Source of the DNA: Anopheles merus
Taxonomy: Eukaryota; Arthropoda; Insecta; Diptera; Culicidae
Direction: 5' to 3'
Length of the DNA: 64,000 bases
Assembly (NCBI RefSeq): GCF_017562075.2
Contig: NC_054083.1
Coordinates: forward strand, 46,245,269 to 46,309,268
The position numbers were made by a program, and so were the translations under genes. The notes under the pieces are model-generated. The model worked only from the letters and a program-made list of their open reading frames with translations. It searched no databases and was not told where the DNA came from. Shown piece by piece: positions 37,964-51,384 of the stretch. Every line of letters begins with the position of its first letter. Position 1 is the first letter of the stretch.

Positions 37964-40745
37964 TATGCGTATGTTTAAATTATTCACCACGAAAATATGT
38001 TTTCAATCTTGAAAATAGTAAATATTGAGACACATTTACAGCAATAAATCACATTAACACAGTTTTTCATTCACCCATCAATCTAGTATTAGCACAGTTT
38101 AATTTCACACCCCTTACAAGCTTAATTCTCATCGGTCATATTTAACCACTCTCTGCCCACGGTAAGAAACCGTATTGCAACCGCCAAATTTTACCCCTCC
38201 CCTCACTCACTGTGCCAAAAATGATGTGCACGGGTAGCGCAAACAGTGCTGCGGGATTAATTTAACCTTCAAAAACAAAGCAAAAATCCGCTCTACATTG
38301 CTTCAAAATCTCCCGCTTCACGGTACACTATGCAGCAACGCTGCGCACATAAACACACACGAGCACCTCATTTTGCCCAGTACCGGTGCACTGAGCCCAC
38401 ACTCCATACACACTCACACACACACACACACCAACATGAAATATCTTAATTAAGACCGATTACCCTTTTGTGTGTTTTACGGGTATTAATTTTAATTCGT
38501 TAAGGTTCACTGGGAGAAGGACCATCGGGCATGTGCGCCACCGCCGTCCAGCAGCCATTATAGCGCAAGACCATCCTTTCGGGGATGGTCCGAAAACTGG
38601 AACGATTCAGCACCGCCGTTACCCCACCCCCTTACCGTTGGTTCGGGGGATCGGTTTTTGCATGTACCGAACCGGTGGACACATTTATACACATTTAAAT
38701 CGTATCCCTGCACCATTTCCGAGCCATTTCCCACCCTCCAGCCCGTTCCGGTCAAACGCGCACCAAATGAGTCACCGTGGAGTGGAACTTTGGGACAAAT
38801 TAATATGAAACACAGCGTCCACCGTGCATACGCGCGTTCGAAGAAACCTGCACGCGTGTGTGAACTCGCCACACACACACACAAAATGGGTTGAAAACTC
38901 GTGCTTAGCCGTACGACTTGGAGGGTATTTTTATAAATAATTTTTTAATGCTTCACTCGCAGCGTGTTCACAGCGCGACAGTAAGCGAGCGGTGAACACT
39001 GAGCAGGAGAAACAAAAAAGCTCCACTCAGGTGGTAGCCAAAAGCCTACAATTACAGAAGCATTAACTATGCGTGTCATGGGCCATTTACGATTACGCTG
39101 GGACTGATGAATTGATAATTCGTTGGCAATAGGGGGAGCCGAGGTTTTCACGCCGAGCCACACCGCCACAGGCCAGGGCGCCGTGGGGTGATGATGGAAA
39201 ATTTATTTCGAGAAATAAATTTAATTTTATATGCCTTTCAACGGATGGTTTTTCTTTCCTTGTCTGAAGTGCCCTTGAACACACGCAAAAAGATTATGCA
39301 AATGGCATTGAAAATAAACACAAGTGTTGAAACATTACATGCTCTTACATTTGCACAAACAAAAAGATGTAGCGTGTGATTTCTACAATTCCCAATATTT
39401 ATTTAGGGATGCAAAGATTGAAAATAACAACAAACGTTTTAAACTACCATTAAACCTAAATCCTTTAACATTTCATTCCGGGAGTAGTACAACATTGTAA
39501 TTAAAATTAACATAATGTTTCACAACCGTCAACAAACGCTGCCAACTTGCGCAAAAGCCCAAGCCCGAACTGGCCCAAATTACTTTGCATCCCATTCAGC
39601 GTTTCACCAAGCTCATTGGCATCTGACTGAGCCCTCATCGTACCATACATGCGCAACGAACCCGCCAACAATCACAAAAAATGCACTTTCTACCGTTCGG
39701 CAAGCTCCATCAAGCTCCGCAACTTCGCACCAAAGGACGTGAATTTTTAAAACTACCACCGGAACACTTAATGTGAAGTCATGTTTCGTACCCTGCCGAG
39801 ACGGTGGGGAAATTTTAATGTCACTCAATTAATTAACGTTATTATCTCTGCCGTCTGCCACCGGTACCGATCTGTATGGACCAAATGGCCAAACAAACGG
39901 AGATTACGGTATGCATCTTCTTCTCCTTGGGCCCGGGTCCCCCGGAACAGTGGTGTCTTCCGGTGGTCCCAAGCGACACCCGGAGCGATCTTCGAAACCT
40001 TCTTCTTCATGTCGGTGCCCCGAGCACGAGCGACGAGAGACGAAGCTGCATGAATAAAATCTACCTTATTATGCCGGTACGGCTCATCAACACATTTTCC
40101 GCATTTTAGAGTGTTTCCACGAAAATCGAGCTTCCGAGCGCACATTCGTGTGAGCGAGGGTGTGTACCGGGGTGGAATAATGCCCGGCTAGCGAACGGGC
40201 CCACACAAACACCGTGTGAGATGACACCGGGTGGACCCAAAGGAACCTCTCACCACCCCTCCCACTTTTCTTCTAGTTCTCCCCTGTGGAAGCAAGATGT
40301 CACCGAAAGCCGCCGGCCAACATGCATGCAGAGCGGGCGCCAAACAGAAGTCGAACAAGGAGCAAGCGACGCAGCAAAAACACAGCGTAACACGAACCAT
40401 GACGATATTGACGAAAATTAATTAATATTAATTATGTACACATCGTTGGCCCACCACCACATTCCCCCAACAAGTTTGCTGCTCCCGGAAGGCTCATTTT
40501 TCAGCCAACTAAAGCCACGCCACCATAACCTTTCGGCTTTACGCTAGTTGTTTATGATGCACAGCTTTCGAGGTTCGCTGTTGTACGTACGGCCCGTCGT
40601 GCTCGAGTTGACTCTATGCTTTGTATCTTGGCACGAGCCGCAGCAGCGTCGTTCGGCAGTAGCAGCAGCATCACCATCATTATCAGCATCGGCATCAGCA
40701 GCATCATCATCATCATCATCGGCTGCGTCTTTATCATCAAAGAGA

Positions 40746-40794
40746 ATGTCTAAAGTTCCTCTTTGGAATTGGTTCCCGGAGCCGGAGATCGAAG
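40746..40794 (+). CDS. Possible 5' coding exon of an unidentified gene
   Basis: An ATG at 40746 with A at position -3 opens a 16-codon frame plus one base: MSKVPLWNWFPEPEIE, then a split Gly codon. It ends at a plausible donor (AAG followed by GTTAGT at 40795). The frame stays open upstream through a Ser/Ala-rich stretch encoded by GCA/TCA repeats to another ATG near 40554. The Trp/Pro-rich peptide is unlike the low-complexity frames elsewhere, and a first exon with a distant second exon is common for long insect genes. I cannot match the peptide to a family, and no downstream exon was identified within the window. It may be chance. Confidence 0.25.
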
Positions 40795-41140
40795 GTTAGT
40801 GCGCCCCTGGCCCACCAAGATGCGGGACGCCTTTTATGGGCGTTGGGCTCATCAGCGCAAATGAAGGCCCCTGATGGCTACGTGAGAAGGTGCGGGACAC
40901 TCGATCGTAGAGCAGGTGCATCTTTTCTTTATACTTGGCTTGGAAGCAACACGCGCATAAAAGCTTTGAACATGCTTTTGTATTTTTTTTTTTTTTTAAA
41001 GAAATAGGGAGGGCAACAAAAAAAACAAAATTCATTCAATTCAATTGAGTTGATTTTACGTGAGTTGATTAATTACAGGAACAAAACAAAAACAACGATA
41101 AAATGCACTCGCTGAACCTCTTTCATGCATTTCATAAATT

Positions 41141-41388
41141 TTGCCTATCTTTAGGCGTGTTATTGCTAGGTGTGCAAAGCGAAGCGCCTGAAGGTATGCA
41201 TCTTTTTTACTTTGTATTAATTTTTAAAGGTTTTCATGCAAACTGTAGTATCATTTGCCGTTCAAACCATTTCTTTTCATCGTTTTGGAAATTTCATGCC
41301 AAATATTTAACAAATACGAATATACTTTGAATGACAAATAAAATCCGCAAAAACTAATATAAATACAAATGTTGCATACGTTCAGGTG
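41141..41388. promoter_or_regulatory. Su(Hw)-like motif cluster (3 copies)
   Basis: The reverse copy at 41141-41157 (TTGCCTATCTTTAGGCG), forward copy at 41184-41201 (GCGCCTGAAGGTATGCAT) and reverse copy at 41372-41388 (TTGCATACGTTCAGGTG) have starts 43 and 188 bp apart. They lie in the AT-rich island 41030-41440, about 350 bp after the possible exon at 40746. Confidence 0.6.
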
Positions 41389-42244
41389 TTCCACTTTTGG
41401 CTATCCAGCTGATATTTTATAAATGCTGGAGTATTTTGGAGTCACTCAAGTCAAAAAGGGCTTTAATAAATGTCCCAGCAAAGCCAAATGGAATCGGCAA
41501 CGCGCCGTACCAAACATAACACCCTCTCGCATAATTCATCCGGTCTTAAGCATCCGTGGCAAATTAGTACAATCGGCACTCGCATCCCAAATAAATCAAC
41601 GCCATCATCTTAGTCCCACGGCAACAAAGTGTACAACATCAATAAAGCATTTCGCAGCAGCAAACGACGCAAAATGGCCCCACCGTCTTGTGTTTTAAGC
41701 TCGAAATATGGTTCCAGTTGCTGCGTTTTTCTAACTGAAAGCAACACACAAGCTCCAATGACGAAATTCATTATGCAAAACAAGGCTCAGTAGAGCACCC
41801 CATCCACATGAACCGTGAACAAAAATAGCAAAAACAAATACATTCCCAATACCTACTACCAGCTAAGCCGCTGTCTCTAATCATCCAAAGATGGCAGCCT
41901 CTGTTATTGGGTTTGCAAAATTGAAATTCAATTCCCGCTCCGCCCAGCTCGTTTAACCGGCCAACCGGGGAGGCGGGGCGGCTACTGATATTTGAGGAAA
42001 GCAAAACAAAAAAAAACATTCCCAAAGCCGGCACAAGATTTATGGGAAAGCATTTCTCTTGCAGCGTGCTGGGGTTTCACCCAACCATCCCCTTGTTTTG
42101 TCTTCACCTACACACGCATTTCCTCGATTTGCAAGACAGCCTACATACCCACCAGCCTTATCAGTGGCTAGAAATTTGGAACCGTAAACTTTTCGTCAAC
42201 TCCAATAACTTTTTATTCGCACCGAGGGGCATCGAACTTTCTTT

Positions 42245-42257
42245 CGCTGGGGGCGCT
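42245..42257 (+). promoter_or_regulatory. Possible CTCF-like motif
   Basis: Reads CGCTGGGGGCGCT. The GGGGGCGCT half fits the CTCF core well, but the upstream half is a poorer match. Confidence 0.3.
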
Positions 42258-43412
42258 AATGCTAATTTCTATTTTTCAAATGCCCGAAACAAAAACACAT
42301 CTTTCGAGCTGGTCGCTGTGCGTACGTGCGTTAATTAGTTCCTTCCCGTCAGCGGCTCGGAGAAGTGGACCAGCAAAAAAACACACCAACACCAAACGAA
42401 CTGATGGCGGAAATAATTTATGTCAATGCTATTTTTCACCACCCCTCGTGACCGCCTCGAGGGAAGCGGAGAACGCAAATAAAAACAAAACACTCGTTTA
42501 TAACCGAACCAAAGTCAAACACAATCAATACCACTACCGGCCCTTGGGCTGGGCAAGCGTTTCGTGTTGATTTTTTAGTGTGCATTTTCCTCTCCCTGGA
42601 GGGCGGAAAGTATGGTCCCAAAAGAAAACATCCACCAATAATTGTAGGTGTAGAGACAAAAGGGAGAACGACAAAAAAAAAATGCTCCCAACACAAAGTA
42701 GAAAACAAATACAAATTATGCACACTGTTATGCGATAACCAAAACCAATATCCGGATAACACACAGTGGGAAAGGAAAAACAGTCCCAACCCCGCAACCG
42801 TGCACAAGCGCAAACAGAAGGGAAAAAGCAAACAGCAGCGGTAGGAATCCCCTAATGACCCCGAATAGTGATGACCGATTTTTCCCTTCGTTTGTGGTCA
42901 ACCGCAAAGCTTACCGGATAAACCGTTGCGGCAAACCGGGCAGCACCGAGTACCGTTCACCCCCTCCCCAAACCAACAGGCCGGTGTCCCTTGGAATTCA
43001 TCGTGCCCGGAACCACGCAGACAAGGCGGCACACGCTCGCGAGGGAATCGCGTGCTGACAATTTAAATCCCCTCACTAAAGTAGTACCCAGCGGTGTGCT
43101 TTCCTCGGAGGAGTTCCAATCCATCGCTCGGTCGGTCGGATGGTGAGCTGCACTCGTGGGTGAGGCGAGCTTACTACTACGAGCGAGTATGTCAGCAATT
43201 CCGAAAAGGGTAACAGGCGCCGACCTATACCGCAACCACACAGCCGGGCCAGCACAAGGAAGCGCATTAGGAAATCTTGTTCACCCGTCAAACCTGGTCA
43301 ATATTGACACTGGGAAAGCAATTGAATTGAATTGAAATCGAATTGCAGCCCCCCCCCCCCTTCACCCCGATGATTGATGTCTGATTGTCTGGTACGGGGC
43401 GAGCAGGGTGAA

Positions 43413-43427
43413 AGCGCCCCCTCGCGC
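43413..43427 (-). promoter_or_regulatory. CTCF-like binding motif
   Basis: The + strand reads AGCGCCCCCTCGCGC. The reverse complement GCGCGAGGGGGCGCT closely fits the CTCF core (CGCGAGGGGGCGCT). It lies about 650 bp before the Su(Hw)-like pair at 44060. Confidence 0.45.
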
Positions 43428-44059
43428 TTCCCCCCTCCGGAATGTTATTGGTGCTATGCCCGCGCACGTCACTGTTCACACCCGTGCAACGAGCAAACCG
43501 GCAACCGTAACGTGACAAAGAGGGATTTTCCGAGTGTCCGTTTTTTTTTTTTCTCTCTCTCCCCTGAACGGATTCCACAACGACGATTCGCTCACGAAAA
43601 CGTCATTTTCTGTCGACATTTGTGTGGATGTGTGCTTCGATTTTTGTTTCCTCCTTGGCGTGAGTGTCTGCTTGTGCATTTGTTCCTTTCTTTCAATCAC
43701 TCTGTTCTGCATTCCTACGCCATGCTCGATAGGGTGGGGAAAGGATTCTTCGTGTGTTTTTGTATTGTGTGTGTGGGTACCTTTTTGTGCTATTCCCAGT
43801 ACGCATTTACCGTTTTGCCTTTTTGGCGTGCTCACGTTGGCATCGGTTTGGGTATGATTGCGGTGATTGAAACCGGACTGACAGTTTCTGGCTCTTGCAA
43901 TAACGAACACGCGTACCTTTTCGTGCACTCCGTTGAGCTCGGTAGGATAAGTTCAAAAAAAATCCTTCGTTGGTCTTGCTGCTTCATGTTCATCTTGCTC
44001 ATTTTGAAGTGTTTAAAAATGTGTATGGCATTATGCCATACAAGAGAGTCTCTTACCAA

Positions 44060-44287
44060 GCGCCTCAATGTATGCAATATGTGTGTGTTTTTTTTAACAA
44101 ATAGGAAATTAATTTGGCGAGCATAGCGAATCGTTTGGAAAATGAGGCTCTTATTCCTCATTTCCAAATTATAATTATAAAGTTATAATCCCAAACTACT
44201 TAACTCATTATTCTTGAACGTAATCATTATTATTGTTTTCCAGCATAAATACTACAAACAAAACGGCCAACCCCTGAAGTTATGCAA
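44060..44287 (+). promoter_or_regulatory. Su(Hw)-like motif pair, 211 bp spacing, same orientation
   Basis: Forward copies lie at 44060-44077 (GCGCCTCAATGTATGCAA, one mismatch) and 44271-44287 (CCCCTGAAGTTATGCAA). The second keeps the TATGCAA core but has a degraded GC-rich half, as does the copy at 62677. Starts are 211 bp apart within one AT-rich island. Confidence 0.55.
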
Positions 44288-44588
44288 TCATCTCTTCATT
44301 ATTGCATTTTTATGATTGGTTTCAAATCAGAGCTTCAAAAACTCATTCTTTTCAATTGATTGAAACTCGTTTGTACTTTTTACAACAGCAAAACCAATAC
44401 ATTCCAATATTACGATCCATTTCATGTGCATTTCATTCACCGGCAACTGTGATGGCAAAGGGTTCAGCGAAAGGCTTTGCATGTGTTTATCTAAACCCTT
44501 TTCACTTTATTAACTTTTGCCCGCTAGTTGACCCGAGGGCCACAGCGCATTTGCTCTATTCAATAACACTAGATAACACTCATCGAAC

Positions 44589-44596
44589 TATCGATA
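44589..44596. promoter_or_regulatory. DRE/BEAF-type palindrome TATCGATA
   Basis: A perfect TATCGATA in the context TATCGATAAATCC, shared with 37582. It is about 300 bp after the Su(Hw)-like copy at 44271. Confidence 0.35.
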
Positions 44597-45060
44597 AATC
44601 CACCATCATGAACCGTCCCTCGCTTGTAAACAGCGTAGCAGCCAGAGTATAAAAAAATAGATAGTTTTCCAATAAATTACCATGCGCCACATGCAATTCA
44701 ATCACATTCCAACCCTCCCGGCCTGTTTACATTCCTCCTTCGCGCACACGCGCACACCTACTTCTAATGTACTCCCGTGACTTTCCAATCAGGGTTTATT
44801 GTGTACATTCCTGAACGGAACCACCGAGCGGCACACCCCACCCCACCCCCACTGGCAGCTCGAGGGTTCACGTTTCACGAATCCTGACTCCAAAATCCAA
44901 ACCTATCAACCCAACCTCCCGACCCTCCCTTCCGATCTCTACTTCATCCCACCCAGTTCCCTTCTACTGTGCACGATCCATGCGAATGATTGTGTCAGTT
45001 GTTTAGCGAGACGATTGGCCTCTCCTTTTTTAATCAATCAACGTGACATATTAATTTCAC

Positions 45061-45062
<2 letters not shown>

Positions 45063-45120
<58 letters not shown>
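45063..45120. repeat. (CA)n microsatellite
   Basis: About 58 bp of perfect CA dinucleotides, the second longest CA tract in the window. Further CA or GT tracts occur at 24860, 24933, 45349 and 47578. Confidence 0.97.
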
Positions 45121-45122
<2 letters not shown>

Positions 45123-48100
45123 ATGCAAACAGCCAATAAAAACAAATGCCAACCACCTGCGCTGGGGGCGTGATCGGGTCGGATGACGCTTGCCGTATCG
45201 TCTTCCGGATCGCTTCAATCGCTGTTACAAAGCGCCGTTCTAATACACAAACACGCGCGCCGCCCGTTAACTGTGGCTGTCTTCCAATCCCTGACATGGG
45301 CGGACAGTGCTATCACCATATCACACCACTGGAAACAATTTTCTGCTTGTGTGTGTGTGTGTTGGTGTATGCACACACACACGCAGCCGTGCTTATCAAC
45401 TCATGGGAGGACTCTCCACCCCTTTTAACGTACGCGCGCGTGATGAACCACGGCCACACAGCACACAACGATCACATTCGCCAATGTAAGCAAATCACGC
45501 ACTCTCCATAAATATCCGCCGCGCGTTCACCAGCGCTGAAGGATATACAGCTGAATTGCATACACAATTTCCTCCGTTGCGTAAGTGAAAGAGAGCAAGA
45601 GAGCGAAAAAAAACGCAACTACCAACAGCAAAGCGATGCTGGCTGGGCGTGCGATGATTGTCCGACGAACCGTTTGCAACCGGAGGATACATTCTAGATC
45701 CTTTATTCCGATCATGCTTCCTTAACTAACTACGCAAAGACTATTCCTCACCGTCAGGATGGAACCCCTCCAACCGGCGCCGGAATATGGCTGCAAGGGT
45801 AACAGAATTGTTTCTGACACTTACTTATTATGTCCGTCCGTCCGCAAACCGTCCTCTGTCCGCTTATCTCTCCACCCGTGCATGGGTGTGTGTGTGGGCG
45901 CGCGCGCGTGTGCCCCGGTGTTGGGTAATGGTAATTATGAAGATTATAACTGTTATGTTTTGTAATGCGAACGGGCAGTTTTGCTTTATCCCGTTTCGTT
46001 CGAGTCCTCTCCTCGTCGGCCACCAGCAGGCTTCATCCGTACCCTGCGGTAATACATTACAACAAACGCGCAACCCAACACAATGGAGAGACAGATACTG
46101 CTTACTTCGGCATACCCCTGGCGGGGGCTTGCTCCAATAGCAAAGCCAATTAATTACAGCTACTAACGCACAGCGCTCCCATTTGCTGGGCTCCATTTTC
46201 GCCCCTAGTATCCATTTTCCATGTAATCGTTTAAGAAAACAGAGAGCGATAGTTTTACCGCCCTTACGCAAAGCTTCCCACGGTGCAACGGGCATTACCG
46301 ACATTGTCCCATCGTACCGTACCGAAACCGATCGCTCAAATGCGCACACAAACCCATCGATGTCATCGATCGTTTTTGGAAAGCAGATGAAAACATTCAT
46401 CCACCGTGGGGAGGATGGACGGCTGTTACGGCTCTGGTGGCCAAGATGAAGTTACACTGAACCTCCACCGCTTCCGGGCAACGGTTGCGGGTCCCAGGTA
46501 GGAAAGTGAAGCAAAACAAACGATAATAGAATAAGCTCCTATTACCATTACCTTTGCCGTGCCTTTGTGAGGTGCTGTGGTGATGCTCCAACGCTCGTTG
46601 CTATGAAATGACCCGTAAAGCGAGCTGTGGTGTGCTCGGAATAATAGCTCTTCTGTGTGACATTTTGTGACATTTGGGTTGTTTAAAGCTGTTCTCGGTA
46701 GGGCTACAATCGCAATCGAGTTTTAATTTCAAAAAAACTACAAACTTTGGTCTTTTGAATAAATCTGTTAATAATTGGACGTAATGAGTTAATGAAGATC
46801 CTCTTCAATTTGAATGCAGGAGAGCTAAATTGAAGACTAAAATCAATTATTATTCCTTCTGATTCCTTCTTGCTACAACATGAGAAGTTGTTCTAGCCAG
46901 GTACTAGACACAAATACTTGATTTGAGACCTATACGATGGATATATCATCCTTCCGTAACCCAACTTCCATTCCATTGTAAATCTTAATCCTGGTCACGG
47001 CACCAGTTGCATTCTTCTAAATTATTCGCTTTTTATTGGAATATTCTATTTGTGAAGATATTGACTATTGAGGTCTAAACATTAGTGAAATTCAAAAGGA
47101 AATTCCTAACAATGTTTATTCCTTCCAGCTGCTGTGGAGTCTTTGGAGCACACTTGAAAAATTGTTCATCATCCCTGTTTCCTTTGCCTCTGCTCGCTGC
47201 ATCTTTTCCTAGAAATTGTCATCCGCAAGGTACACCGACAGCAAATGTACTTGTGTGTTGGACGCTACACCTGTTCCATCTCGAAACTCTCGACCAGAAC
47301 CTTCTCCACCCCGATACCCCCACAGACCTCATCCTGAAATCGATCCTCATTTCGACTCCATACTTCTCCATATATCCAGTAGCCACCTTTTTCCCTCTTC
47401 ACGCATCCTGGCCACCCGGAGACTTCTGGCCAGCCATTAAAATGTCCATTCGAATACCATTAACGTCGGTAAGTATTTATTACGCAATAAATTATATTTT
47501 CACAACAACAAACTGTGCTCCGTTTTGCTCAGCGCAGCGGAAAACGATGTGCGTTACGCTGCGTTCCACCCGCGCGCGTGTGTGTGTGTGTGTGTGGAGA
47601 GGAGCGCAGCGCAAAAATGATCCCGTATTGGTTACGCCTCCGGACATATTGGAAATTTATTAGGAGGATTTTGGGCACGCTGTTCCTTTTTCCGCGTGCG
47701 CTTGGTGGGATTCGGATTCGGCTGGGGACTGTAAAGTAATGGACATTTCCCGGAAGATCCGCTAGCGTGCGTATCAGTTGAATTATTTTTTTTTTTTCGT
47801 ATGCCTTCATACACGCCATAGCATGAATTTCTAGGAAGTGATGGATTTTGGGAAAAACTGCTCCCAAAAAAATTCACTTCAAATAGGTCCAACTTTTACG
47901 CTTTCAATTAGTTCTCTGCTCTGTTTTTCATTGAACAAAATTGTTCTATTTTGTCCCATCTCCTACAAGGCAATGCAATTCAACGAGCAATGCAATCCAG
48001 TCCCTTTACACGACGATGACTGGCGCATTACTACAACAAGCGATGCATCCTTCAAACACACTGACGAGAGCGTTTCACAAGCAGGCACCAGTCAAAGATG

Positions 48101-49486
48101 AAACCTGTTGATCCCCCGACCCGATGGTGACAGCGATAAGGCGATGGCATCACATCACTCATAGACAGCACGCGCTCCAGCAAGGTGAAGTATATCAAAC
48201 GGAGCCAATATGTCGAACATCATGGTTAACAAATGAACCATCACGTGATTATCGCTTCGACACGCCTCGTGGCATAGACGGTGCTTTTAGCTTGGTGTCG
48301 CTAGACATTTGCCTCGTCTCAACCAAATGTTTACATGTTTACGATGTCTAGAGCATACTACACAATTGGCCTAGTTTCTCCGTGACTTCCACGCAAAACC
48401 TTTTGAGTGTTGAAAGTTATCCTTTCAACCGTTTCTTCAACAAACCTATCACAACTGCTGCAATCCATCAAACCCCAAGCCCAACGTTTTCAAACTTCAT
48501 TTTCTGATTTCAGCTCAGGATGAACCCCCAAGGCAGTGGAAGCAAGCGCTTGACCACGCTGGAAAAAGCTGTCTAATTAAATACCTTTTCATTAGGAGTG
48601 CTCACCCCCGCCCACCCCGCGGTTCGTATTGTGTGGGCCCTTAAGCGATGGACCTAGTTTCCCGGAATCTTCTAATCGCTTCAAATCTGCACCAAACAGG
48701 GTCAGGGCGCAGTGAAAGTTCAGTTCGGGTTTCGTGGAACGAATCTTGTGCTAATGAAAACGTATCTCAAGGCTCTGCTCACTTGTTGACGGTGGTCGTT
48801 ATATCAACGAAAAGTATGAACAGAAAAACAATGGATCTTTGTCCAATTTTAGATTGGAAATAAACTTAAAAGATATGTAAAATCAAGCGCCTTCTCATCT
48901 TTGCTTTTTTTCCTGATAAACAGCTGTTAATAATTAACATGTCCAGGTAATTAAATCACTATTTATCCTTTTCTCTCACAATTTCTTTCCATTTTACAGC
49001 CATTTAAATTCTTGCTTTTTGACTCATTTTCATTTATCAACCAGAGTACCCGAAAACAAGCTCTTGTAAAACATTAAAAACATATCAATTTTTAAGGATA
49101 ACTACTCACATAGCTTCCCTCGGTGAAGCACTTCAGAGCATACAAAACGCCCACAAGCAACCACACACTTACGCTCAAAAATGCTTCTCGTTCTGCTAGG
49201 TGTACTCCAAAATTCCGAGAAAAACCGTACACTCACCACAATGTCCTTTCTTCTTCACCGGGCTCTGATTCTTCCGAGCATAATTTTACACAACCCACGG
49301 TGATCAATCATCCCGACCCGTCCGATCTTCGCAACGTAAAGTGGCACGCACTTAACCTTCCCTCTCGCGCGGTATGACACATTGGTGCGCTTACATTTTG
49401 CAACAGCAGCAGCAACGCACGCCGTGGCACCATGAATGAGAATCAGTCCTCCGATAGAAAGCTTCAACTTACTGCCCTCAACCCCT

Positions 49487-49501
49487 CCCCCCCCCCCCCC
49501 C
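49487..49501. repeat. Poly-C run (15 C)
   Basis: Uninterrupted cytosine homopolymer that may be length-variable. Confidence 0.95.
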
Positions 49502-49736
49502 TGGGGACTCTTTTCGAAGTGATTTTTATAAACTGGCAACCCACTTCGAGCACTCTTCGAGTGGGCAGGAAGCGAGCGTGCGGACGGGGCCAAAAAATAA
49601 AAACCCAACGCTTCGCTCCGGTCAAGTAGTCAAGTAGTGCGGTCGAGTGGAGTGAATTTTGCTTCCAAATGGTCAACGGCTCAAGAGGGTGAAACTGACG
49701 AAAAGCGCCACGCTACTTGTAACGAATCAACATCCT

Positions 49737-49768
49737 GGTTGGTTGGCTGGCTGGTTGGCTGGCTGGCC
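49737..49768. repeat. Tetranucleotide repeat of GGTT/GGCT units
   Basis: Eight tandem 4-bp units alternating between GGTT and GGCT, diverged by T/C changes. Confidence 0.9.
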
Positions 49769-51384
49769 TGCTGAACGAACCGGTGGTAGCTGGGCCGGGA
49801 AAGATGCAAGCAAGAATGTTGCGGGAGAACGATGGCAATCTTACCACTGGGAGCTTCTACTCCTATCTATTCAGGTTCATCTTTAGTTGAAAGCTACTTA
49901 TAAGTGGTGGTAAATGCTAGGGAAAGCGAAAACAAGTTGTACAGCGCATTTTAAAGCGTTGCTCCTACTTTAAGCAATTATACACTTTTGATTTATAATT
50001 TAAGGTTTAATTTAAGCTTTACTTTAAACAAGTTTAAGTGCTTAAAGCATACTTAAGCATAGCTTCAATCCTATTTTAAACTGTCGAACCGTAAGAAATG
50101 CTTTTACAAAGTGACCAGTCACATGATTTTCTGAAAAACCAAACCCCCAAACCACTTGAAACATACCTGGCTAAATGGTAACACCTCCTCGATGACACAA
50201 CACTTATCCCCATTGATGAAGAACAGTAGCGCAATCACACACTGGCCGCTTTAAACTAGATTGGACGAGATTATTTTAAATCACAACCCTTGTTCTCATC
50301 TGACCCAAAGAAACACGAAGCCACCGGTAGAAACTCTATTAATGCAAACAACTGTGCACGAAAGGGCCAGCAGCAGGTGAGGCTCCTGCTTGCTAAGGTG
50401 TCCATTTCCAGTACCCTCTATGCGCTTAAGACGATATCAAAAGATTTTTCCCTGCCAGCGCAGCTAAGCCTACACTGCCGCACTTCGCACAAGCTTATCT
50501 TCATTGGGATGTGTACCTCTCGGTTTCAGGTGTTGTACACTAAATCTCAACATAAAAGCAAACAACAACATCACTCCAACGGGCTCGAACGAAGAGCTGG
50601 CAAGACCGGGGGTACCAGTCGAGCTTTTGTTATGAATAAACATCATTCCACTTTTAACAGCAGTCCACTTTTATGTCCTTTTCTTTGTTTCGAACCCATC
50701 TTGTCGGCTCCGGTTCCAAGAAAGCAAAACAATGCACATTTCCAGCAGCACTATCACTGCAGCCGAACAATCTAAATGCATGTTTTCCTTTAATATCGTC
50801 TGCCCTTCGGTCGCCGGTTGGACATCACCCGCCCCGGGTCTACCAAAGCTCCCCACAAATTATTGGCCGGATTTCCTTCTTATCTATCGCACGCTGCTAA
50901 TGCCCGGAGGCTTGTAGACAAAAAAGATTAGCAAATAAACAATGGCGTAATTGAAACAAACCAGCACACCGCCACCAACACCAGTGAATCTCTTCTGTCC
51001 CCCCTTAAGCCGTTTAGAATAAGCCCAGAATTGAAACTGCAACAGTTTTTCCCCATTCCAGCTTGGTACAAACCAGGGTAGCTTTGAAATGCGTTCACGG
51101 TCGTTTGGCACATTCGTATGCATTGTTTAGCATGGCCATTGAACAGAATTAGTTACAATTGAAATAACTGTCATCGAAGTACGTGAAGCGCCATTATGAA
51201 TCGCTTGCCTTATCTTACATTTGTAAATTATGTTCTCATATTTACTTTATTAAAGCAGTGTTAAAATTATCATTGTAGCTGAACATTGCCAGTTACAAAT
51301 ATATTCTTTATCTTAATAAATATGAGCATCTTTTTCAAAACGATCTTGGTCATTCAAGTAGAAAATTGGAAGTCGTTTATACCC

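Larger units (their letters stand above)
31028..40745. other. Non-coding block, 31.0-40.7 kb
   Basis: No gene is called with confidence. AT-rich islands occur at about 34320-34640 (degenerate Su(Hw)-like sequence AGTCATACATTTAAGCA at 34456), 35990-36480, 37720-38130 and 38930-39510. The last has no good motif, only an octamer ATGCAAAT at 39296. The intervening DNA has many short CA tracts and frames without recognisable domains, such as 36833-37324 minus and 37254-37481 minus. Confidence 0.5.
40795..51384. other. Non-coding block, 40.8-51.4 kb
   Basis: No gene is called. Motif-bearing AT-rich islands occur at 41030-41440 and 44000-44420. AT-rich segments at 46680-47110, 48860-49110 and 49900-50110 have no good motif copy. 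The 250-codon plus frame at 43374-44126 spans a poly-T run and two motif-rich segments and has no domain. CA/GT tracts are frequent. Confidence 0.5.

Noticed and set aside
39296..39303. POU octamer ATGCAAAT as an explanation of the motif
   Set aside because: It occurs as an isolated octamer without the GGCG half. In most motif copies the core is ATGCAA followed by bases that do not complete the octamer.
43374..44126. 250-codon plus-strand open frame
   Set aside because: It is rich in Phe/Cys from T-runs and GT words and spans non-coding motif sequence at 44060. No domain or signal is visible.
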